Source: an uncultured Acidobacteriia bacterium
GTDB taxonomy: Bacteria > Acidobacteriota > Terriglobia > Bryobacterales > Bryobacteraceae
Direction: 5' to 3'
Length of the DNA: 64,000 nt
NCBI GenBank assembly: GCA_903929755.1
Contig: CAIYVZ010000163.1
Coordinates: 1-64,000 of the forward strand
Under the pieces are notes generated by a model. The model was not told the DNA's origin. It searched no databases and saw only the letters and a list, made by a program, of their open reading frames with translations. Both the position numbers and the translations under genes were made by a program. Every line of letters starts with the position of its first letter. Within the stretch, counting starts at the first letter, position 1. Shown here in pieces: positions 31,952 through 40,359 of this stretch.

Positions 31952-32614
31952 TTAGGGTACTATCGCGATGTGATCGATGACGTGGGAGACACCGGGAGCC
32001 GCCCAGGCAGCTCGCTCGGCTTCTTCGCGTTCGAACCAGGAACGGACATTGCCGGTGAGTGTCACCGTGCTGTCTACCGTGGCCACGCTAATACGTCTGG
32101 CATCGACTTCGGCGCTGCGGCGAAGAGCCTCTTCAATCTTCCCTTTCACTTCTCCGGTGGAAATCTTCGGCTTCACTTCGATCCTGTTGAGGACACCGGT
32201 AACGCCCTTTACTTTGCGGGTGCAATCTTCCGCGGCGACTCTCTGGAATTGCCACTCCACGTGCCCTTCGAGGGTGATGAAGCCGTCGCGAACCGAGAGT
32301 TTGAGAGTATCGTCAGGCACGCTCAGATCCAGCTTCAAGGCGGAGGTAATGTCCCGCGCGATCTCCGGATCAGTGCGTGTAAGGGGCTTGACGACAATGT
32401 CGTTCGCCAGAGCCATGACGCCGTAGACGGCTTTGGCGGACCGTTCGGCCGCTACCTTTTCCATGTAAGAGTGAACAAAGCCAGTGAGCGTTGTTACGCC
32501 TTTCGCTACTTTTACACTAATATCCTGCGAGGTGATCTCAGGGTCCCATTCCAGTTGCTGCACCACAGCTGCCCGAAGATGCCTGTCATTATTGTGTGCT
32601 TCGGTTTGTTTCAT
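31952..32614 (-). CDS. Triple BON-domain protein
   Basis: 220 aa with AGGAG upstream and no signal peptide. Three BON domains in a row: about 10-75 ([19 protein letters not shown]), 85-150 ([27 protein letters not shown]) and 155-218 ([27 protein letters not shown]), each with the conserved Gly and a V-x-L-x-G-x-V strand. BON proteins (OsmY type) bind phospholipid or other envelope surfaces and are often stress induced. It sits between the AAA+ regulator and a divergent ABC operon. Confidence 0.88.
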   Translation of the reverse strand: MKQTEAHNNDRHLRAAVVQQLEWDPEITSQDISVKVAKGVTTLTGFVHSYMEKVAAERSAKAVYGVMALANDIVVKPLTRTDPEIARDITSALKLDLSVPDDTLKLSVRDGFITLEGHVEWQFQRVAAEDCTRKVKGVTGVLNRIEVKPKISTGEVKGKIEEALRRSAEVDARRISVATVDSTVTLTGNVRSWFEREEAERAAWAAPGVSHVIDHIAIVP

Positions 32615-32960
32615 AGCCTGCTCCTGTTGTAACTGTCCTTTACTTCTGCCCGCGCGGAGACTGACGCATCAGCGAACCGCGCTGTGGGCTAAGACCAGGA
32701 TAAGCCTAATAAGCGGAGAATTACAGCTGGGAAAACTACCAGTATGGTAGTTTCGACTTCCGGAACGGCGGCGCGAATAACCGCAGCGCCATCTTTTCTG
32801 CCACCGTTTCTGCGGTTGAATCAGGACGAGGTTGCGAAGTTCGCGGCGAAGAGGACTGCCGAGTATTCCGTGAGACCGACGACGCCCGGGATCCTGACCT
32901 GATGGCATTCGGCGTGCTGGGAAAGCGGCGGGCGGCAGTTCCCTGCCCCACGTCCCCCTT
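32615..32960. other. Divergent regulatory region between BON and ABC genes
   Basis: A 346-base region between divergently transcribed genes. It contains the inverted repeat at 32733-32753. No consensus -24/-12 sigma-54 promoter was found on either strand despite the nearby AAA+ gene. Confidence 0.5.
32733..32753. promoter_or_regulatory. 9-bp perfect inverted repeat, possible operator
   Basis: AAACTACCA, spacer GTA, TGGTAGTTT. The arms are exact complements, in the divergent intergenic region. The size suits a dimeric repressor or activator site. Confidence 0.5.
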
Positions 32961-34673
32961 ATGAACAAGCTGGATCTGAATCTTCTTCGGTGTGCTTTGG
33001 CGGTTGCGAAACCGTTTTGGGTTTCCCCTGAGCGGCGGCGGGCCTGGGGCCTGGTGGTCCTGTTGGTGATCCTGCTGCTGGCGGATACGCAGCTCAATGT
33101 CTACTTCAATAAACAGTCCGGGGAATTCACCTCGGCACTGGCCGCGCAGGACGGGGCTCGGTTCTGGCGTTCTATCCGCGCCTTCCTGATGCTGGTGGTT
33201 GTCGCAGTGCCGCTATACGCGTGGTATTACTATGTTCGCGACAAGCTCTCGCTCGACTGGCGCAGTTGGCTGACTTCCCGCTTCCTTAGCGGTTACTTCG
33301 CCAACCACGCGTTCTACCATCTGCTGGCGAGGCCGGAAATCGATAACCCCGATCAGCGAATCGCCGACGATATAGCCGGGTTCACCACGCAGTCCGTGAG
33401 CTTCCTGCTCCTGCTGCTGGGCGGGGTGTTTCAACTGGTAGCCTTCAGCAGCGTACTTTGGTCCATCTCCAGTTACCTGGTGCTCTTTCTGCTGCTCTAC
33501 GCTGTGGTGGGAACGCTCATCGCTTTTGGGGTATTTGGCGAGAAAATGGTGCAACTGTACTTCAACCAGCGGCGGCGGGAGGCGGATTTTCGCTTTGGCC
33601 TGGTTCGAATCCGGGAGAACGCCGAGGCAATTGCGCTCTATCACGGCGAACAGAAGGAACAGGCGCAGGTGCAGAAGTTGTTCGGTGAGGTCTACGCCAA
33701 TTTCTACCGGCTGATCCAGTGGAGCCTGCGGCTGAACTTCTTCCAGTACTCGCATAGCCTGCTTACCATGGTGATCCCAAGCGTGATCATCGCGCCGCGC
33801 GTACTTTCCGGCGAACTGGAGGTGGGGCGGGTGGTCCAGGCTGAGGGTGCGTTCGCGGCAATCCTGGCGGCGCTGACGCTGCTGATGGGGTACCTCGAAA
33901 ACCTGAGCCGCTTTGCCGCCGGAGTGGGGCGTCTGGACAGCCTGGCGGCGAGTCTGCAGGCCACCCGCACCGGCAAGTTTCCCGGCAGGGAGCGGATCGT
34001 CACGCAGCAGGGCTTAAGTGTGGGGCTGGAGGGTATCACCCTGCTCACACCCAACTACGAACGGATCCTGGTAAAAGATCTTACGGTCTCTGTGTCGCCG
34101 GGGCAGCACCTGATGATTGTGGGAGCGAGCGGTCTGGGCAAGAGTTCACTGCTGCGTATGATCGCCGGCCTGTGGGATGCAGGCGCCGGGACCGTACTGC
34201 GACCGTGTTCGGCGGATATTCTGTTTCTTCCGCAACATGCCTACATGATTCCAGGGAGTTTGCGCCAACAGTTGAGTTATCCGGCGCTGTCTCGGGAAGT
34301 TTCGGAAACTGAGTTCCAGGCCGTGCTGGAGAAGGTGAATTTGCCGGACCTGGTGGCGAGATGCGGCGGCTTTGACACGGAACTGGATTTCGGGAAGGTT
34401 CTGTCGGTGGGTGAGCGCCAGAGACTGGCATTTGCCCGAGTGCTGCTGACCAGGCCGCGCTACGTCCTGCTGGATGAAGCGACAAGCGCGCTGGACCAGG
34501 AGAATGAATCGGCGCTGTATCGCCTGCTCCGGGACATGGAGACGACGCTTGTGAGCGTGAGTCATCACCGGGCGCTGTTGCAGTATCATGCGCAGATTTT
34601 GGAACTGAAGCCTGATGGCCGCTGGGATCTGCACCCGGCGGCCGGCTTTCGGTTCGCGGAGGAACTGGCGTGA
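32961..34673 (+). CDS. SbmA/BacA- and YddA-like ABC transporter (permease-ATPase fusion)
   Basis: 570 aa. The N-terminal membrane part (about 1-330) resembles ABC_membrane_2/SbmA-BacA: LADTQLNVYFNKQSGEFTSAL, NPDQRIADDIAGFTTQS and a long cytoplasmic helix READFRFGLVRIRENAEAIALYHGE. The ATPase has Walker A GASGLGKSS, Q-loop LFLPQHAYM, signature LSVGERQRLAFAR, Walker B YVLLDEATSALD and switch H in VSHHRALL. Relatives take up antimicrobial peptides, cobalamin or fatty-acyl compounds. No good ribosome site is seen before ATG 32961. It overlaps the next ABC gene by GTGA, so the two form an operon. Confidence 0.88.
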   Translation: MNKLDLNLLRCALAVAKPFWVSPERRRAWGLVVLLVILLLADTQLNVYFNKQSGEFTSALAAQDGARFWRSIRAFLMLVVVAVPLYAWYYYVRDKLSLDWRSWLTSRFLSGYFANHAFYHLLARPEIDNPDQRIADDIAGFTTQSVSFLLLLLGGVFQLVAFSSVLWSISSYLVLFLLLYAVVGTLIAFGVFGEKMVQLYFNQRRREADFRFGLVRIRENAEAIALYHGEQKEQAQVQKLFGEVYANFYRLIQWSLRLNFFQYSHSLLTMVIPSVIIAPRVLSGELEVGRVVQAEGAFAAILAALTLLMGYLENLSRFAAGVGRLDSLAASLQATRTGKFPGRERIVTQQGLSVGLEGITLLTPNYERILVKDLTVSVSPGQHLMIVGASGLGKSSLLRMIAGLWDAGAGTVLRPCSADILFLPQHAYMIPGSLRQQLSYPALSREVSETEFQAVLEKVNLPDLVARCGGFDTELDFGKVLSVGERQRLAFARVLLTRPRYVLLDEATSALDQENESALYRLLRDMETTLVSVSHHRALLQYHAQILELKPDGRWDLHPAAGFRFAEELA

Positions 34674-36475
34674 AGAAGAAACTGCGGTCTCTGGTGAATG
34701 CGCGGGTGTACCAGGTGTTGATGAAACTGGCGCGGCAGTACCGGCGTCAGTTCGTCATCATTGGCGTCTATTCGTCGCTCTATACGGCAGCCGACCTGAT
34801 TCAGCCTCTGATTTACCGCCGGGCGATCAACGACGTAGCGGGATTATTTGTGCCGCCCGGCGCCTCCGTGGTGATTCCAGCGCGGACCCTGGAGCAGATG
34901 CTGACGACGCTGATTGGGGCGGTAACGGCGCTGTTTTTCATCAGCGTGCTGGGCTATTTTTTCCGGCTCCGGGCAAGACGGTACGGAACGCAGGTGGCAA
35001 GCGACATGGAATCGTCCCTGATTGTGGAGACCTTCGGGCACGTGCTGCGCCTGCCGCTGTCGTTCTTCAGTTTGCAGGCGTCGGCCGGTCTGGCGAAAAG
35101 GATTGACCAGTCGGATCAGGTCTCCCCCATCGTCTCGGCATTTTCGCAGGAGATTGCGCCGGAAGCCGTGCGCCTGGTGGGAATCTGCGCCATCATGCTG
35201 ACACAGAACTGGGAGATGGCGCTGATCTCGACGTGCATGCTGCCCTTTTATCTGTGGGTGGCGCGCCGGTCCGCGTTGCGGCTGCAAACGAATCTGGAGA
35301 GCTACTACGAGCTCTGGGAGAATATTTCGGCGCGCATCTCGGATGCTATCGCGGCGGTGAAGACGGTAAAGCTGTCGGGAGCCGAGGCGCGGGAAGAGAA
35401 GCGGCTGCGGGACGACTCAACGTTCGCGTACGGGGTATATCTGAAGCGTGTGTCCATGGCACAGAGCTACTACATCACGCAAAGCGTGCTGAGTAATCTG
35501 AGCAAGTCCCTGGTGCTGGGGTATGGCGGCTGGCTGGTGCTGCGGCAAAAACTAACCCCGGGCGATGTCGTCATGTTCGTGGCCTATCTGGACAAGTTGT
35601 ATGGTCCCGTGGACTCGCTGAATGAGATCGCTGTCGGGATGCAGAATCACACCACGAGCCTGCAGCGAGCAATCGCGCTGCTCGATACGGAAGGCGCGGA
35701 GACACCGGGGCCACCCTTGCCGCCGGGTCTGGGGACAGTGGAATTTCGGGACGTGCATTTCGGGTATGTGCCCGGGCGCGAGGTGCTGAGGGGCCTCAAT
35801 CTGACGATGCAGCCGGGGAAGATTACGGTTCTGGCCGGGCCCTCGGGCGCAGGGAAAACCACGACGGCGGATCTGCTGATGAAGCTGTACGAAATGTGGT
35901 CGGGTGAAATCTATGTGGATGGGCATCCGTTGTCGGGCGCGGGCCCCTCGGCGGTGCGCGCCGCCATCGGGGTAGTTGCCGCCGACGGTGCCGTATTTCG
36001 CGGGACGCTGGCCGATAACATCCGGTACAAGAGGCCGGAGGCAACTAACGATGAGGTTCGGGCGGCGGCCCTTGCGGCGGGCCTGGAACGCTTGCTGACG
36101 CGGCTTCCGCAGGGTTTGGAGACCGAGATTGGAGAGCGCGGGCTGGGGCTGTCGGTCGGCGAACGGCAGAGGCTGCAAATTGCCCGCATCCTGGTGGATC
36201 GGCCCCGGTTACTAGTGTTGGATGAGGCGACCGCGAATCTGGATTATGCCACGGAACTGGAGTTAACACATGCGCTGATCCGGCTGTCGCCCAGACCGAC
36301 GATGCTGGTGATTGCGCATCGCTACACCATGATGAAGGACGCCGATTACGTGTACGTGCTGCAGGAAGGCCGCGTGAGCGAACACGGCACGCCGGCGGAG
36401 TTGCTGGCGGCTGGTGGTTGGTTTGCGGAACTGGCCGTGCAGTCCGGCGAGAGCGAAGACTTGCCGGGCGAGTAG
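34670..36475 (+). CDS. ABC-B type exporter (membrane-ATPase fusion)
   Basis: 601 aa from a GTG overlapping the upstream stop. A six-helix exporter domain (about 20-320, with RIDQSDQVSPIVSAF and AVKTVKLSGAEAREEKRLRD in the coupling region) is followed by an ATPase with VEFRDVHFGYVPGREVL, Walker A GPSGAGKTT, signature LSVGERQRLQIAR, Walker B LLVLDEATANLD and switch IAHRYT. Typical half-exporter of lipid, drug or peptide type. Coupling with the SbmA-like gene suggests the two handle a related compound, although each should homodimerise. Confidence 0.88.
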   Translation: MKKKLRSLVNARVYQVLMKLARQYRRQFVIIGVYSSLYTAADLIQPLIYRRAINDVAGLFVPPGASVVIPARTLEQMLTTLIGAVTALFFISVLGYFFRLRARRYGTQVASDMESSLIVETFGHVLRLPLSFFSLQASAGLAKRIDQSDQVSPIVSAFSQEIAPEAVRLVGICAIMLTQNWEMALISTCMLPFYLWVARRSALRLQTNLESYYELWENISARISDAIAAVKTVKLSGAEAREEKRLRDDSTFAYGVYLKRVSMAQSYYITQSVLSNLSKSLVLGYGGWLVLRQKLTPGDVVMFVAYLDKLYGPVDSLNEIAVGMQNHTTSLQRAIALLDTEGAETPGPPLPPGLGTVEFRDVHFGYVPGREVLRGLNLTMQPGKITVLAGPSGAGKTTTADLLMKLYEMWSGEIYVDGHPLSGAGPSAVRAAIGVVAADGAVFRGTLADNIRYKRPEATNDEVRAAALAAGLERLLTRLPQGLETEIGERGLGLSVGERQRLQIARILVDRPRLLVLDEATANLDYATELELTHALIRLSPRPTMLVIAHRYTMMKDADYVYVLQEGRVSEHGTPAELLAAGGWFAELAVQSGESEDLPGE

Positions 36476-36671
36476 CGGCGCAGGACGCCTCGCCCCGGTT
36501 CGTAACGGGTCAGAGCTCAACCGCCCCGGACGCGGCCTATGCGGGGACAGGGGTCTTTCAGCTGCCGGAGATACAGGGCGATGTGGTCCTTTCGTCGCCC
36601 AATACCCGGCCCGCAACGAAGACTCTGCCGCAGACGTGGCACCTCCTGACGGGACGTGGGAAGGCCTGTAT

Positions 36672-36677
36672 TATAAT
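36672..36677 (+). promoter_or_regulatory. -10 element of the tRNA-Val promoter
   Basis: A perfect TATAAT lies 44 bases before the tRNA start in an otherwise GC-rich region. The -35 is not clear (CTGACG at 36646 is spaced too far), so this is a partial call. Confidence 0.45.
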
Positions 36678-36721
36678 TGAGGTTTGTGGTTGTTCGTTGA
36701 CTGCAATCCCCCCTTGTTCAG

Positions 36722-36798
36722 GGGCGCGTAGCTCAGCTGGTTAGAGCGCCTGCTTCACACGCAGGAGGTCCGGGGTTCGAGTCCCTGCGCGCCCACCA
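36722..36798 (+). tRNA. tRNA-Val (anticodon CAC)
   Basis: 77 bases with encoded CCA. The acceptor arm GGGCGCG pairs with CGCGCCC (36788-36794). The D arm is GCTCAGCTGGTTAGAGC; the anticodon stem CCTGC/GCAGG encloses loop TTCACAC with anticodon CAC (36756-36758); the T arm contains GGTTCGAGTCC. The 3' end abuts a decayed integrase gene, the usual place for tRNA-directed integration. Confidence 0.97.
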
Positions 36799-37123
36799 AT
36801 TCTTTCAACAGCTTACAGTACTTGTCCGAATGCCTGAGCCAAGATGGGCTGCTGGATGCCGTACGGAAAAGGTTCAGTTTCTCCTCCTGCGTTAACACCC
36901 GGCCCACTACGTCACGATTCTCCGGCATGTTGGCGACATCATCGGCAATCGCGCTCCAACGCTTTGCACGTTTCCGGATCAGTCGCAGGATGTTGACTTC
37001 GAGATTCACGGTCCGCTCCTTGACGCCTTCAGCAGCGCGCGCGGTTTGGTAACTTCGGAGGGTTTCTGCGTTGAGCGGCGAACGCGGATGCCGCCCAAAA
37101 TCCGAATCAGCACCTTGCTCCGT
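36799..37123 (-). pseudogene. Tyrosine recombinase (integrase) remnant next to tRNA-Val
   Basis: On the minus strand the frame that opens after a TGA near 37123 reads TLRSYQTARAAEGVKERTVN, then LEVNILRLIRKRAKRW, ENRDVVGRVLTQEEKLNLF and TASSSPSWL. These are the core-binding domain and the beginning of the catalytic domain of a phage-type integrase, with an internal deletion near TLRSYQ. None of the R-H-R-Y catalytic residues remain, because the frame runs into the antisense of the tRNA. It marks an old integration event at the tRNA 3' end. Confidence 0.7.
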
Positions 37124-37373
37124 TCCTTGTCAATGCGGGGGGGCCGTTCGGCACGCGCCCCGTGCGCGCTGCAACGATTTGAGTCAAGGCATCGGGCAGG
37201 GCCAGTTCGGCAAAACTACCCCTACCTGAAGGTGCCGACGCCTTCCCTGCCATCGTCACCCGCATGTGGAAAGCTCCAGGCAGGAACAACTCCACACCCG
37301 CCAGAACAACATTTGCCCCCGTGATGACGCAGAGAGTCAGACAGTCGAGTTCCACGAAAGTAGCTTGACCTGC

Positions 37374-38000
37374 TTACAACCTGCGGCGGCGGAGAAGCGC
37401 GAGGAGAGCCAGAGCGGGCCCGGCCAGAAAGCCGGCGGATGGTTCTGGCGCCACCACGTCGAGTGACATCTGATAAGCGCCGTATCCACTGTTGGCGTAG
37501 ACGGTGGCACCAGTACTGCCCTGTGTTACGTAGAATTCTCCCGCTACGGGTGCCCCTGTGCTGTCCGTAGTGTAACTCCACCGACCCGAAGTATTATTCC
37601 CTGTCAGGCCCAGCCAGTATCTGGTGTCAGGTGCCAGCAAGGGAGTTTCCCCTGCCGTGAGCACAACAAGCGCAAGGAGTTCAGAATCAGCAAAGCTGGA
37701 GTCCTCGATGCTGCCGATGTTGGCAAGATGAGCGCCCACTGAGTTGGAGCCGCTGTCTTCAAACAGGTCCACCGTTATGCTACCCATTGAGGTATTTACG
37801 CCTTGCAAGATTAGCCCCACGCTGGTCAGTTGGCCAGCGAAACCGACAGTCGAAAACGAACTGTACAGTGGCCCGGAATAGGCAATGGGATCTACCCCGG
37901 CGGAAGCCCAGGGAGTACTGTCATAGATGGCAGTCGCGTGGAGGCTCCCGCAGGTAAGAAGAATTGCGGCGCAAAGAGCCGCTATCAGAGATTTGTTCAT
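37374..38000 (-). CDS. PEP-CTERM-anchored secreted protein
   Basis: 208 aa from the ATG at 38000 with AGGA nine bases upstream. A signal peptide (MNKSLIAALCAAILLTCGSLHA) is followed by a beta-rich domain of the choice-of-anchor type (STPWASAGVDPIA, TSVGLILQGVN, DTRYWLGLTGNN) and a C-terminal sorting signal PEPSAGFLAGPALALLALL with a terminal Arg cluster. Such proteins are processed by exosortase and displayed outside the cell; no exosortase gene is in the window. Confidence 0.82.
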   Translation of the reverse strand: MNKSLIAALCAAILLTCGSLHATAIYDSTPWASAGVDPIAYSGPLYSSFSTVGFAGQLTSVGLILQGVNTSMGSITVDLFEDSGSNSVGAHLANIGSIEDSSFADSELLALVVLTAGETPLLAPDTRYWLGLTGNNTSGRWSYTTDSTGAPVAGEFYVTQGSTGATVYANSGYGAYQMSLDVVAPEPSAGFLAGPALALLALLRRRRL

Positions 38001-38379
38001 TTTTGTTATCCTGTGAGCCGGGTAAACCCGGATTCTGTTCTGGCGGCCCGCAATCCGCACGCCCCCATGCGTTCCGGGACAAATAAAGCAATTGCGCAGC
38101 CATTACCTCTCCCCTCTGTGCCAGGAGCGCTGACTCCGAGTCCAGTACCCATTTCTGATGCCACAACCTGTCTTTCAATAGCCGCGAGGCCACTCCTGAC
38201 CTTGAGAAAGCAACCAGCCAGATACGCTAACCCGTCTTGTTGCGGAACGCGTTTTGAAACAGTGTCCCGTTCCGTAACAGTGCGGGAAAGCCTTGCCGGA
38301 CTTGTTCGCTTCCATTGCGGGGGCTCCCACTGTGCCGGCGAAGGGGCACCGTGTATCTTGAGCAAGCAGGCCTTCATCT
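38001..38379. other. 379-base intergenic region with a leader hairpin
   Basis: Between the adhesin gene end and the PEP-CTERM gene start (both minus). A CCGGG-TAAA-CCCGG hairpin at 38018-38031 lies 18 bases upstream of the PEP-CTERM ATG and could influence translation or end read-through. The rest has no recognised gene; the 123-codon minus-strand frame here has no family resemblance. Confidence 0.45.
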
Positions 38380-40344
38380 CTATTGCACCGTGAACGCGCT
38401 GCTGGTTATCGAAGTGAGGCCCGACGAGGAGGCCGTCAAGGTACGCGACCCAGTGCTCGCACCGCTCGAGACTTTAAGGTTCGAGAATGTAGCCACACCG
38501 TTTACCGCCTGCACGTTTTTTGTCGAACCACCAGTGAGAGTCGAGGTGGTCGACATGGTGACGTTCGTATTGCTGGTAGTGACGGTATTGCCGTACAGAT
38601 CCTGAATCAGGACCGTTGGAGCCGGAGTAATGACACTGCTTCGCGCGGTAGTGCTCGGCTGCTGACCAAAGGCCAGCTTCGAAGCGGCTGCCGCCGAGAC
38701 AGTGAAACTATTGCTCGCGACGCTTGGCAGCCCTGAACTGGACGCTGTGAGAGTATACGCGCCGCTGGTGGTTGGCTTCAGGTTCGTGAATGAGGCAACG
38801 CCGCTCACTGCGTTGACGGTGAGGGTCGAGCCCGTTAACCACGTACCCCCGGAAGTGAAGCCTGTGGTAATCGATGCAGTACTCGTGGTGACTAAGTTGC
38901 CGTAGACATCGGTGACGCTCACTGTTACAGAGGGCGTAATTGCATTGCCCGCCGTGACGTTGGCCGGTTGAGCACCGAATACGAGTTTGTTGACGGTTGA
39001 GGGAGAAACCGTAAAGCTGCTGCTTGTGGCTCCGGTCAGGGCACCGTCGGTTGCCGCGAGAGTATAGGCACCGGCTGCTGTTGGAACAAGATTTGAGAAT
39101 GTCGCAACGCCGGCAACGGCGTTGACGGTCAGCGTAGAGCTTCCTGCAAGAACGCCACCAGAACTAATTCCGATCGTCACAGCCGAGGTGTTGCCTGTCA
39201 AGGTATTGCCATAGGCGTCTGTGACCCGCACAGTCACGGCAGGCGTGATGGCGCTGCCGGCATTTACGGCGGAAGGCTGTATTCCGAACAGGAGTTTGGT
39301 CGCGGTGGTTCCGGCGGCTACCGTAAAGCTATTGCTGGTTGCGGATGTCGAGCCGCTCGATGCGGCTGTCAGAGTGTAGGATCCGCTGGTTGTTGGTATC
39401 AGATTGGAGAAAGTAGCGACTCCGCTGACCGCCGCGACGCTGAGCGTGGAACTTCCCGCGAATGTCCCGCTGCCACTGATCGTGATGGTCACCGTGCTGG
39501 TGATGCTGGTGATGGTGGTGCCCAGAGAATTGACAAACTTCACCTTGACGGACGGACTAATGGCGTTGCCGGCGGTTACGTTAGAGGGTTGAATCTGGAA
39601 TTGAAGTGTGGGGGGCAATCCCGCCAAAATATTGAAGGAGGAACTGGTTGCACTGGTGAGGCCTGTGGAGGATGCCACCAGAGTGTAACCGGTTCCTGTT
39701 GCTGCGATACTGAGATCGTCAAAAGTTGCGATTCCGTTTACCGCCGCGCGCGTAACCGTGCCGGCAAGAGTGCCACTGCCAGGGTTGGTGCCGATGGCCA
39801 TAGTAATAGACGCAGTACTGCTGGTGATGAGAGTCCCAAAGCTGTCCAGAACCCGGACCGTCAGGGAAGGCGCTATTACCGCACCCGAGGAATAGCTGGC
39901 ACCAGTTCCCTGCACAAACGCCAAGGAAGCCGCAGTATGGGGCCAGACAACATTGGAGCTCAGGGCACTGTCTGACGTACGGGCACAGACGTAGTTATTT
40001 TGATTCGTACCAAATGGAATTGTGTTGAGGGGAATCGTGTAGGCGCCGGAAGAGGTCTGCGTCAGCGACCCGGTTACGGAACTGCAGGAGGAAGTAGTGT
40101 CACCCCACACCTGGGCCGTTACACCGATTTTCAGGCGAAGCTTCAGCACTGCGTTGGCTCCGCTCTGCGTCACCAGCATTTGTTCTGCTACCGAAACACC
40201 GATGACACCGGAGCCAGTATTTGACATCACCTGGGCATTGGCCATGCCAGCAAGAACCAGCATCATCAACAAAAGCCCGCGGAAGACGCACCCTGCGCTT
40301 ACTCTTACTTCGGAATGTCTTCTGCCTGCGTTCGTTGGTTTCAT
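38380..40344 (-). CDS. Large repeat-containing surface adhesin-like protein
   Basis: 654 aa with a signal peptide (cleavage about residue 37). An N-terminal domain with two to three cysteines (about 38-145) is followed by five tandem beta-sandwich repeats of about 95 residues, each with a Q-P-x-x-V-x-A-G-x-x-I-x-P-x-V-x-V start, a D-x-Y/F-G-N turn and a V-x-G-V-A-T-F-x-x-L stretch ending in SSSFTV. This is the pattern of Ig-like or filamin-like surface repeats. It is the last gene of the fibre operon, 15 bases after the outer-membrane barrel gene, and is probably the tip or distal adhesin. Confidence 0.75.
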   Translation of the reverse strand: MKPTNAGRRHSEVRVSAGCVFRGLLLMMLVLAGMANAQVMSNTGSGVIGVSVAEQMLVTQSGANAVLKLRLKIGVTAQVWGDTTSSCSSVTGSLTQTSSGAYTIPLNTIPFGTNQNNYVCARTSDSALSSNVVWPHTAASLAFVQGTGASYSSGAVIAPSLTVRVLDSFGTLITSSTASITMAIGTNPGSGTLAGTVTRAAVNGIATFDDLSIAATGTGYTLVASSTGLTSATSSSFNILAGLPPTLQFQIQPSNVTAGNAISPSVKVKFVNSLGTTITSITSTVTITISGSGTFAGSSTLSVAAVSGVATFSNLIPTTSGSYTLTAASSGSTSATSNSFTVAAGTTATKLLFGIQPSAVNAGSAITPAVTVRVTDAYGNTLTGNTSAVTIGISSGGVLAGSSTLTVNAVAGVATFSNLVPTAAGAYTLAATDGALTGATSSSFTVSPSTVNKLVFGAQPANVTAGNAITPSVTVSVTDVYGNLVTTSTASITTGFTSGGTWLTGSTLTVNAVSGVASFTNLKPTTSGAYTLTASSSGLPSVASNSFTVSAAAASKLAFGQQPSTTARSSVITPAPTVLIQDLYGNTVTTSNTNVTMSTTSTLTGGSTKNVQAVNGVATFSNLKVSSGASTGSRTLTASSSGLTSITSSAFTVQ

Positions 40345-40359
40345 GGCCTGTCTTCGCTT

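Noticed and set aside
36755-36800. Minus-strand frame reading GAQGLEPRTSCV
   Set aside because: It is the antisense translation of tRNA-Val, a well-known annotation artefact.
37107-37355. 82-codon minus-strand frame between the integrase remnant and the PEP-CTERM gene
   Set aside because: No family resemblance, no ribosome site, and it overlaps the integrase remnant.
38018-38060. Resemblance to the 3' end of RNase P RNA or to a c-di-GMP riboswitch upstream of the PEP-CTERM gene
   Set aside because: Only an ACAGAA-CCGG-like stretch matches; the conserved GAGGAAAGTCC core of RNase P RNA and the riboswitch core elements are missing in the surrounding 380 bases.
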